DNA of 5,204 nucleotides, from positions 1-5,204 of the forward strand of contig JAENZU010000289.1 in the NCBI GenBank assembly GCA_016841125.1, in the 5' to 3' direction. Below, piece by piece: positions 1-5,204 of this stretch. Every line of letters starts with the position of its first letter. Position 1 is the first letter of the stretch. The notes beneath the pieces are model-generated. The model saw only the letters and a program-made list of their open reading frames with translations, had not been told where the DNA came from and made no database searches. Origin of the DNA: Melioribacter sp. GTDB lineage: Bacteria; Bacteroidota; Ignavibacteria; Ignavibacteriales; Melioribacteraceae. The position numbers and the translations under genes are program-made.

Positions 1-698
1 GAAATTAAAAAGTGATCTAATGAACCTTTGAAAGCTTCCACCCGGTTTTCTTCCCACATTTCTAAAGTATCGGAATCAACAGATGTCATCTCACTAAAAT
101 AAGTTTTAACCATATATTGTAATCGTTTATCAACATCATCATATTTAAAATTAATAAACTCACATATTAATTTGAAACCCAGTGCAAAATTATTTATCTG
201 AAGAGGTCTGTCTGTTGATACCTGAAGAATGTGCGGGAAAGGATGTTTGAAATTTATGTAAACTTCATTAGTGATAAAACAATCTTCCGCAAATTTAGTA
301 TTGCCTAAGAATAGTCTTTTAAATCTTTTCAAATCACGATGCCATTCGTTGGGTTTTTCGGATATCACCTCTACGTTCTCAAGATTTATCGGTTTAGGGA
401 TCAGGCTAAAATCTAATATCATATTTGTATTTGCTTTCACGTTTATGATGTCGGATTTAGGTTTGTACCCAAGCATTGAAACAACAATCTCATGCTCTGC
501 CGGAACTATATTTTTGATTGTGAATTCGCCGTTCTTATTGGTTGTGGTACCCCAGATTGTACCGGAAATATAAACATTTACATTTGGAAGAGGTTCAAAT
601 GTTTCGGAATCGGTTACTGTGCCGCTTAACTTGTTGCTGTAATTTTGAGCCAGTGAGATCGAAAAGAAAATTGTAAATACTAACAGCATTGTTTTCAT
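1..698 (-). CDS. Secreted carboxypeptidase-regulatory-like domain protein, N-terminal part
   Basis: The frame is open from an ATG at 698 to the window edge: 232 residues are visible and the C-terminus is missing. Residues 1-18 are a signal peptide (MKTM, a hydrophobic core, then SLAQ), so the protein is exported. Residues 24-100 form a CarboxypepD_reg-like beta-sandwich: LSGTVTD, then LPNVNVYI, TTTNKNGEFTI and a MLGYKP ending. The next part (119-232) is not a TonB-receptor plug. It matches a pattern I know from Bacteroidota proteins with this domain: FKRLFLG at 126-132, C140, RPLQINNFALGF at 164-175, and W215..ENR..AF.GSLDHF near the visible end. The function of that region is not known to me. 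An in-frame ATG at 728 would add ten polar residues before the signal peptide; 698 is preferred because the signal peptide then starts at the N-terminus and GGGGA lies just upstream. It may bind or present something in the periplasm or outer membrane, but this is inference. Confidence 0.85.
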   Translation of the reverse strand, partial: MKTMLLVFTIFFSISLAQNYSNKLSGTVTDSETFEPLPNVNVYISGTIWGTTTNKNGEFTIKNIVPAEHEIVVSMLGYKPKSDIINVKANTNMILDFSLIPKPINLENVEVISEKPNEWHRDLKRFKRLFLGNTKFAEDCFITNEVYINFKHPFPHILQVSTDRPLQINNFALGFKLICEFINFKYDDVDKRLQYMVKTYFSEMTSVDSDTLEMWEENRVEAFKGSLDHFLI

Positions 699-789
699 AA
701 AAATTTCCCCGGCATAATTTTGCTTCATTTATATTTATTTAAAACGTTGTCTTCCAAATCCAAACAAACGATAAATTTTGAAGGCAGCT

Positions 790-2040
790 TTATTTTTTTA
801 AGATAGAGTTTAGGTGCTTTCCGAGATCTATACAGAATTGCTCTTCTGTATGCAGAACACTTAATGCAAGTGCATTCTGTTTAAATTTCTCTAAGAGAGA
901 TCTATCATTATTAATTTTGACAATTACACTTATGATTTGATCTTTATCTTCCGGATCGATGATAAACCCAAGATCATATTTTTCGGTGTGCCATCCAATT
1001 AATCCTTTTCTGCAGGCGATTATTGGTTTTTGCATAATCGATGCTTGAAATAAGACTCCGCTCATAGAATAAAAATCGAGATATCCCACCCAAACAACAT
1101 CAGCGGCAGAAAATAATTTTGATTCCTCATTTCGTGATAAATATTTATCGAGAATAATTATTTTGTTTTCTTTAATAAATGCATTTATCTTTTCTGAATT
1201 TAAGAGGTTTTTGACATCTGGCTCGATTACACCGGCACTCAGTATCTTAACATTTTCAATCTCTTTTTCAACTAATGCGTTTATCAGATTTGCAACGCCT
1301 TTTCTTCCTGATATAACACCGTAAACAAGTATTACCATATCATTATCGTTTATTCCCATTGAGCTTCTAAAATTTTTGCGAATACCCGAATTTGTTTCGT
1401 CATCATTTTCAAACTGCGAATCAATTATTCCTGGTTCATTCAGTAAATGGAGTTTAGGCTTATTTTTGATTCTTTTCTTTTGAAGATAGTCGAGAAGAGT
1501 CGGATCCGTAATACCAATGAATTTACATTTCTCTCTTTTCAAGAGCGATAATAGAACTAACTTTTTTAGCTTTTCTTTAGTCACATTTTTTATAGTAGAA
1601 TCAGTTTCCATGTGGAAAAAATTATGGAGGAGGATACCTCCATAAGGAAGTCCGCCGATTGCATTGAAGCTTAGCACAAGATAATGGCTGAAGTGATTTA
1701 AGAAGGGTAAAAACAGAAATTCACATTCGGGAAATGCATTTAGAACTTTTTTTATTTCTTTTAGATAGGCACGGGTCTTATATAATTTATTCAAATAACT
1801 ATTTTTGGAATAAACTATCTTCGCATCTATTGGAATTATCTCTAATTGAGGTTGTGGTTTTTCAAAAACATCTTTGAATATTGAGGACTTAAAGCTCGAT
1901 TCCAAAGTAATGAAAATAACTTTATAACCCGAGTCCACAAGAGCCTTGATAGCAAGTTTTGCATATTGTAAATAATGGCCTCCTAAATTAGCCTCAAATA
2001 CTGCTACTGTTTTAATTATTTCCTCACTTCCATTGGACAA
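790..2040 (-). CDS. GT-B fold glycosyltransferase (family 4-like)
   Basis: This 416-residue protein probably transfers a sugar from a nucleotide-sugar donor to a glycan or lipid acceptor at the cytoplasmic face of the membrane; donor and acceptor cannot be read from the sequence. Residues 11-45 give the first Rossmann strand and glycine loop (VAVFEANLGGHYLQ, then GYKVIFIT). The C-terminal nucleotide-binding domain starts near 235 with MVILVYGVISGRKGVANLI and continues to AADVVWVGY (312-320), MSGVLFQAS (326-334), KPIIACRKGLIGW (338-350) and DLGFIIDPED (356-365). These resemble the glycosyltransferase subgroup with an 'SGVL..A...PV...GL.G' signature, in which the usual EX7E glutamates are replaced; here the second is Q332. 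There is no signal peptide or membrane span. The longest frame begins with TTG at 2040, directly after an in-frame TAG, with no good ribosome binding site; the true start may be further in (see findings). GC is lower than in the dehydrogenase gene upstream. Confidence 0.85.
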   Translation of the reverse strand: MSNGSEEIIKTVAVFEANLGGHYLQYAKLAIKALVDSGYKVIFITLESSFKSSIFKDVFEKPQPQLEIIPIDAKIVYSKNSYLNKLYKTRAYLKEIKKVLNAFPECEFLFLPFLNHFSHYLVLSFNAIGGLPYGGILLHNFFHMETDSTIKNVTKEKLKKLVLLSLLKREKCKFIGITDPTLLDYLQKKRIKNKPKLHLLNEPGIIDSQFENDDETNSGIRKNFRSSMGINDNDMVILVYGVISGRKGVANLINALVEKEIENVKILSAGVIEPDVKNLLNSEKINAFIKENKIIILDKYLSRNEESKLFSAADVVWVGYLDFYSMSGVLFQASIMQKPIIACRKGLIGWHTEKYDLGFIIDPEDKDQIISVIVKINNDRSLLEKFKQNALALSVLHTEEQFCIDLGKHLNSILKK

Positions 2041-2076
2041 CTATTTTATTAGTAGAGGTATTTGAAATTGTCCAAT
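2032..2076. repeat. 9-base perfect inverted repeat around the glycosyltransferase start
   Basis: ATTGGACAA (2032-2040) and TTGTCCAAT (2068-2076) are perfect reverse complements separated by 27 bases. The left arm covers the TTG that would start the longest glycosyltransferase frame. The match stops at nine bases on both sides. It could be an operator bound by a dimer, a hairpin in the 5' leader, or chance. Position upstream of the gene favours a regulatory role, but nothing in the sequence proves it. Confidence 0.4.
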
Positions 2077-2134
2077 AAATTTAATTGTAAAAAATGATGG
2101 CCCGAAAATAAAATGAATATTAGAAAATGTATAT

Positions 2135-2167
2135 CAAAAAACCGGAGTAAACTAAGTTCACTCCGGT
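2135..2167 (-). terminator. Rho-independent terminator of the dehydrogenase gene
   Basis: Read on the minus strand, an 8-base perfect stem (ACCGGAGT with ACTCCGGT, arms 2160-2167 and 2141-2148) encloses an 11-base centre. Three further pairs (AAC/GTT) can extend the stem past one mismatch, leaving a three-base loop. Six T residues follow the stem (2136-2141). It lies 8 bases beyond the dehydrogenase stop codon and in front of the glycosyltransferase, so the two genes are probably separate transcription units. Confidence 0.9.
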
Positions 2168-2175
2168 ATAATAAT

Positions 2176-3807
2176 TTATTTTTCTTTCATAAAAGGATAA
2201 CGCCAATCTTTAGGCGGATCGAATGTTTCTTTCAGTGTTCGTGCAGTCATCCAGCGCAGAATATTCATTGCGCTGCCGGCTTTATCGTTTGTACCGGAAG
2301 CTCTTCCGCCGCCGAACGGCTGCTGACCTACTACTGCTGCAGTAGGTTTATCATTAATATAAAAGTTGCCGGCTGTGTTTTTTAATTTGTCGGACATTTT
2401 GACTAATGCTTTTCTGTCCTGACCCCAAATTGCACCAGTTAAAGCGTAAGGTGAAGTTGTGTCGCAGAGGTCCAATGCTTCGTCAAATTTTTCATCTTCG
2501 TAAACATAGATGGTTAATACCGGACCAAAAATTTCTTCCTGCATTGTTTTGAATTCGGGATTTGTAGTTATAATTGTAGTCGGTTCAATGAAGTATCCAA
2601 CTGAATCATTGTATTTGCCGCCTGTAATAAATTCAGCTTCGTCTGAGTTTGCGGCATAATCGATATATTCTGTAATTGATTCAAAGGCGCCTTTGTCGAT
2701 TACCGCACCCATGAAATTAGTGAAGTCTTCTATATCTCCCATTTTCATTTTGCCGACCTCTTCAACATACTTCTCTTTAAATTCCGGCCAAATTGATTGT
2801 GGTATATACATTCTTGATGCGGCCGAACATTTTTGTCCCTGGTACTCAAAAGCACCACGAATAGCAGCTACGACCAATGCATCAACATCTGCAGTGTTGT
2901 GTGCGAATATAAAATCTTTTCCGCCTGTTTCGCCAACAATTCTCGGATAATATTTATTTGTTTTTAGATTTTCGGAAATCGTTTTCCACATTCCCTGCAA
3001 TACTGCTGTTGAACCGGTAAAGTGAACGCCTGCTAAATGAGGGCTTTCCATCACAGGGTTTCCAACTTGACCACCTGAACCAGGCACAAAGTTGATAACA
3101 CCTTTCGGTAATCCGGCTTCTTCAAAAAGCTTCATCAAATAATAAGCAGAATAAACGGCACTGGACGCAGGTTTCCAAAGTGAAACGTTACCCACAATTG
3201 CCGGAGCTGTAGGGAGGTTGCCTGCTATTGAAGTAAAGTTAAACGGGGTAACGGCAAAAACGAAACCTTCCAAAGGTCTGTATTCCAAACGGTTCCACAT
3301 TCCTGCAGGCGAATAAGGCTGATCCGCCATTAATTGTGTCATGTAATAAGTGTTGAAACGGTAAAAATCTATCAGTTCGCAGGCAGAATCAATTTCAGCC
3401 TGGTATGCTGTTTTTGATTGACCGAGCATTGTAGCTGCATTTAAAGTAGCGCGCCAGGGACCGGCAAGCAGATCAGCCATTTTCAAAAATATTGCGGCAC
3501 GGTGTTCCCAAGGTATTTCAGCCCATTCTTTTCGGGCTTCCAAAGCGGCTTCAATTGCCATCTCAACTTCTTTTTTACCAGCTTTATGGTAAACGCCTAA
3601 AACGTGATCTTTCTTGTGAGGTATTATCATTTCGGCTGTGTTGCCGGTTTTTACCTCCTCACCACCAATGATCAACGGAACTTCAATCTTTTGATTTTTT
3701 AATTCATGAATTTTTTTCTTTAATTCTTCCTTTTCTGGACTGCCGGGAGCATACATTTTTATCGGTTCATTTACTGGCACCGGAACTTTAAAATATGCAT
3801 TTGACAT
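2176..3807 (-). CDS. pruA: L-glutamate gamma-semialdehyde (1-pyrroline-5-carboxylate) dehydrogenase
   Basis: This 543-residue NAD-dependent aldehyde dehydrogenase oxidises L-glutamate gamma-semialdehyde, the open form of delta-1-pyrroline-5-carboxylate, to glutamate: the last step of proline breakdown and part of arginine/ornithine catabolism in the cytoplasm. Visible motifs: TPFNFTS with the oxyanion-stabilising Asn190; WKPA with Lys212 in the cofactor site; FTGST (263-267); VGETGGKD with general base Glu293; GQKCSAAS with catalytic nucleophile Cys327; EEIFGPV (424-430); and PFGGGRASGTNDKAGS near 497-512. The last fits the substrate-anchoring loop of P5C dehydrogenases and separates it from general aldehyde dehydrogenases. 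Length and N-terminal extension match the group 1 type that includes human ALDH4A1, not the shorter RocA type or bifunctional PutA. The ATG at 3807 has a strong GGAGGT site six bases upstream. No proline dehydrogenase is next to it. It is intact, with its own terminator. Confidence 0.95.
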   Translation of the reverse strand: MSNAYFKVPVPVNEPIKMYAPGSPEKEELKKKIHELKNQKIEVPLIIGGEEVKTGNTAEMIIPHKKDHVLGVYHKAGKKEVEMAIEAALEARKEWAEIPWEHRAAIFLKMADLLAGPWRATLNAATMLGQSKTAYQAEIDSACELIDFYRFNTYYMTQLMADQPYSPAGMWNRLEYRPLEGFVFAVTPFNFTSIAGNLPTAPAIVGNVSLWKPASSAVYSAYYLMKLFEEAGLPKGVINFVPGSGGQVGNPVMESPHLAGVHFTGSTAVLQGMWKTISENLKTNKYYPRIVGETGGKDFIFAHNTADVDALVVAAIRGAFEYQGQKCSAASRMYIPQSIWPEFKEKYVEEVGKMKMGDIEDFTNFMGAVIDKGAFESITEYIDYAANSDEAEFITGGKYNDSVGYFIEPTTIITTNPEFKTMQEEIFGPVLTIYVYEDEKFDEALDLCDTTSPYALTGAIWGQDRKALVKMSDKLKNTAGNFYINDKPTAAVVGQQPFGGGRASGTNDKAGSAMNILRWMTARTLKETFDPPKDWRYPFMKEK

Positions 3808-3813
3808 TACTTT

Positions 3814-3819
3814 ACCTCC
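3814..3819 (-). promoter_or_regulatory. Ribosome binding site of the dehydrogenase gene
   Basis: On the minus strand GGAGGT stands six bases before the ATG at 3807, a near-ideal Shine-Dalgarno sequence and spacing. It fixes the start codon. It also argues against a typical Bacteroidota host, where such sites are rare, and for a relative such as Ignavibacteria or Chlorobi. Confidence 0.85.
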
Positions 3820-3862
3820 ATACTAATTCAATTACTTAAAATGATTTATCTGTTCAATTCTA

Positions 3863-3870
3863 CAAAATTA
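3863..3870 (-). promoter_or_regulatory. Possible promoter -7 element upstream of the dehydrogenase gene
   Basis: On the minus strand TAATTTTG fits the Bacteroidota -7 consensus TAnnTTTG and lies about 55 bases before the dehydrogenase start. I find no clear TTTG -33 element at the usual distance upstream, and in AT-rich DNA the match could be chance. A promoter in this 208-base gap is likely; this exact site is a weak proposal. Confidence 0.25.
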
Positions 3871-3894
3871 TTTTAGTAAAAATAGTATTAACCG

Positions 3895-3928
3895 TCCCGA
3901 AAAACAAACGAAACAGTTCGGCTCGGGA
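3895..3928. repeat. Nested inverted repeat between the LolA-like and dehydrogenase genes
   Basis: TCCCGA (3895-3900) pairs with TCGGGA (3923-3928); inside it CGAA (3909-3912) pairs with TTCG (3917-3920) around a four-base loop. On the minus strand it lies about 90 bases past the LolA-like stop and lacks an immediate T tract, so it is a poor intrinsic terminator. On the plus strand TTTTT follows a few bases later, but no plus-strand gene precedes it. The rest of the 3808-4015 gap is AT-rich and contains no convincing gene. Confidence 0.3.
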
Positions 3929-3962
3929 ATAGTTTTTAACGAGGTATGAAAAAGAATAGCCC

Positions 3963-3980
3963 GCAGAAGCAGAAGCAGAA
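3963..3980. repeat. Short tandem repeat, GCAGAA three times
   Basis: Three exact copies of GCAGAA stand in tandem, followed by a degenerate fourth (GTAGCA). The tract is in the non-coding gap 35 bases past the LolA-like stop codon. It is too short to assign a function; slippage during replication is the simplest origin. Confidence 0.6.
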
Positions 3981-4015
3981 GTAGCAGGATATAAAATTGG
4001 GAACGAAATTAAATG

Positions 4016-4735
4016 TTAATTTTTAGTCTTCTCTTTTTTGCCATCATCAAAAATGCTCTCTTCAATACCTTGATTGACTTTATAATTTTCATAACTGACT
4101 GTGACTGTTCCGGTCATCGGTTCGTTCTTTCTTTCCTTTTTCTTTGTTTGCGGTTCGTCGGGATTATTAAATTCTCCCGATAGAGTTGCGGGAATTTGGA
4201 GATCTGAAACATTGAATGAAAAAGTTACCTGAGATGGGAGTCCCCACTTGCTGCTGTTTTCATATTCGAGTTCAATTGTTAATGTGCCGCTCCGTTTTGT
4301 AGTAGTCTCAATTTTACGCACAACATTTTTTTTGCTGTCGATCCACAATGACGAAAGGATCACATCTAATGAATCGTTATTGGGAATAACTTTAACTACA
4401 TCAACTTTGTGACCATTCAATTCTTCACTCTTGGTGTAAAGGGCATTATATTCTCCGTTCAATAATTTGGTGGGTGAAAAGTTAAGTCCCTCTTTCGGCA
4501 GCAATGCAAACCCCTCCGATTTCAACCTAACTTTATCCGGCTGCTTAAAGTAAATAGTTGCATGTGTTTCCGGTACCCTTAAAAAATTTACATCAACTTT
4601 AATTGAAGCGTCAACACTGTAATCTTTTATCTGACCAAACTTTTCTTTCACTCCATCCAATATTTTATATGGGTCTTTATCCTGCGCTGTGATAATCGAA
4701 GCTGCGGCAATTAATATTAAAAAGATTTTTTTCAT
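4016..4735 (-). CDS. LolA-like exported protein (outer-membrane lipoprotein-sorting family)
   Basis: A 239-residue protein with a signal peptide at residues 1-18 (MKKIFLILIA core, ending ITAQ), so it acts in the periplasm. The rest has the look of the LolA/LolB-like half-barrel fold: an N-terminal helix with 'VKEKFGQIKDYSVDASIKV' (29-47), paired strands with 'ATIYFKQPDKVRLKSEGFALLP' split over 59-80, then DVVKVIP, SSLWIDSKKNVVRKIE (128-142) and ELEYENSSKWGLPSQVTFSF. The 'lWID..k..v.k.E' element is typical of proteins annotated as outer membrane lipoprotein-sorting proteins. Such proteins bind lipid or acylated partners in a hydrophobic cavity. A lysine-rich polar insert (about 192-206) and a charged tail (230-239) are unusual. 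It starts 30 bases after the permease stop, so co-transcription is likely; the ribosome site (AAGAG, 4746-4750) is weak. It is a family member and not proven to be the housekeeping LolA. Confidence 0.75.
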   Translation of the reverse strand: MKKIFLILIAAASIITAQDKDPYKILDGVKEKFGQIKDYSVDASIKVDVNFLRVPETHATIYFKQPDKVRLKSEGFALLPKEGLNFSPTKLLNGEYNALYTKSEELNGHKVDVVKVIPNNDSLDVILSSLWIDSKKNVVRKIETTTKRSGTLTIELEYENSSKWGLPSQVTFSFNVSDLQIPATLSGEFNNPDEPQTKKKERKNEPMTGTVTVSYENYKVNQGIEESIFDDGKKEKTKN

Positions 4736-4765
4736 TTTGATCGACTCTTAAATTTTTATTTTCAA

Positions 4766-5204
4766 TTAACTGAGAATATCTTTCTTGATAAATATGTAAA
4801 GGGTTATTAGATAAAAGCCAACAATGTGGATCCCGAGTATCAATCCGGATTTTGCGATTTCGTAATAGTTAACGGGGTCGTCAAAAACGTCGCGCCATCT
4901 GGACATATAATTTGTGAATAGAAACGGCTTGATACTGCTTAGCACTTCGATCGGTATTGCGGATAGGATAATGAAAATTATGATCACCGCCATTGAAGCA
5001 ACAATAGGACCGATTGCATTTTCCACGAGTGAAGAGAAGAGGAAAGATAAACCGAAAACAGTTGCCATACTTAAAGTTGCGTATCCGTAAGCTAAAAAGA
5101 AACGCCATAAAACATCATCTGCAGCGATGATATAAATTTTTTCTTTTAACACCTGCATTTCACCGGTTCCGAAAATTGCCATGCTTCCTAAAAGACTTAC
5201 TATC
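4766..5204 (-). CDS. ABC-2 type transporter permease, C-terminal part
   Basis: The frame is open through the right edge of the window, so the ATG at 5182 is almost certainly internal; 145 residues to the stop codon are visible. From the first visible residue, hydrophobic segments lie at about 33-59, 63-84 and 118-140. A cytoplasmic or periplasmic loop between the last two carries NYMSRWRDVFDDPVNY. The sequence 'FLFSSLVENAIGPIVASMA' (54-72) resembles the conserved 'SSLVENSIGPI' stretch of ABC-2 family permeases, and the positively charged short tail (IKKDILS) fits a cytoplasmic C-terminus. Such permeases pair with a separate ATP-binding protein to export lipids, glycans or drugs; the ATPase gene would be expected just beyond the window. 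With the LolA-like gene 30 bases downstream, a lipid or lipoprotein substrate is a reasonable guess, no more. Confidence 0.85.
   Translation of the reverse strand, partial: IVSLLGSMAIFGTGEMQVLKEKIYIIAADDVLWRFFLAYGYATLSMATVFGLSFLFSSLVENAIGPIVASMAVIIIFIILSAIPIEVLSSIKPFLFTNYMSRWRDVFDDPVNYYEIAKSGLILGIHIVGFYLITLYIFIKKDILS

Noticed and set aside
271..573. Plus-strand 100-residue open frame
   Set aside because: It lies wholly antisense to the signal-peptide-bearing carboxypeptidase-regulatory-like gene and has no recognisable domain.
745..770. Weak hairpin (CGTTGT with ACAAACG) after the glycosyltransferase
   Set aside because: Six pairs with a bulge and a 13-base loop followed by only four T residues; too weak to call a terminator.
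2113..2385. Plus-strand 90-residue open frame
   Set aside because: It runs through the terminator and the antisense strand of the dehydrogenase 3' end; no domain and no ribosome site.
2693..2950. Plus-strand 85-residue open frame
   Set aside because: Antisense shadow of the dehydrogenase catalytic region.
3946..3984. Plus-strand mini-frame MKKNSPQKQKQK
   Set aside because: Twelve codons made mostly of the hexanucleotide repeat; GAGG lies only one base before the ATG, too close to act as a ribosome site.
3860..4010. Minus-strand leucine-rich frame through the hexamer repeat
   Set aside because: It has no ATG or supported start, its leucines come from the repeat itself, and no signal-peptide-like N-terminus or ribosome site goes with it.
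4881..5108. Minus-strand 75-residue open frame
   Set aside because: It overlaps the permease in another frame; the permease frame has membrane segments and family motifs, this one does not.
5180..5182. ATG at 5182 as the start of the permease
   Set aside because: The frame stays open upstream to the window edge and the residues before it continue the family's hydrophobic pattern; a 138-residue permease would be far too short.

Overview
The window (5,204 bases) looks like chromosomal sequence from a bacterium of the Bacteroidota/Chlorobiota/Ignavibacteriota group; Ignavibacteria or a relative is my best guess. Three things point there. One is a secreted carboxypeptidase-regulatory-like protein of a type common in Bacteroidota. 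The second is an ALDH4A1-like (group 1) pyrroline-5-carboxylate dehydrogenase. The third is moderate to low GC combined with a clear Shine-Dalgarno sequence, which typical Bacteroidota genes lack. The assignment is inferred from these features; no marker gene is present.

All five genes lie on the minus strand, so transcription runs from the right edge to the left. At the right edge is the C-terminal part of an ABC-2 type permease (4766 to beyond 5204). It is followed after 30 bases by a secreted LolA-like protein (4016-4735), probably in the same operon. A 208-base gap (3808-4015) holds a possible promoter, a small nested inverted repeat, a short hexanucleotide repeat and the ribosome binding site of the next gene. 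That gene is a full-length L-glutamate gamma-semialdehyde (delta-1-pyrroline-5-carboxylate) dehydrogenase (2176-3807), closed by a clear rho-independent terminator (2135-2167). Next is a GT-B glycosyltransferase (790-2040) of markedly lower GC with an ambiguous start codon. A 9-base inverted repeat flanks its start. At the left edge is the N-terminal 232 residues of the exported carboxypeptidase-regulatory-like protein (1-698).

The permease and LolA-like protein probably form one functional unit for moving a lipid or lipoprotein across the envelope. The dehydrogenase is ordinary proline/arginine catabolism and is a separate transcription unit. The glycosyltransferase and the left-edge protein have no evident link to the rest. 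I see no RNA gene, CRISPR array, insertion sequence or phage gene, and no convincing undescribed system. The points most worth checking are the start region of the glycosyltransferase and the composition of the permease/LolA-like cassette.
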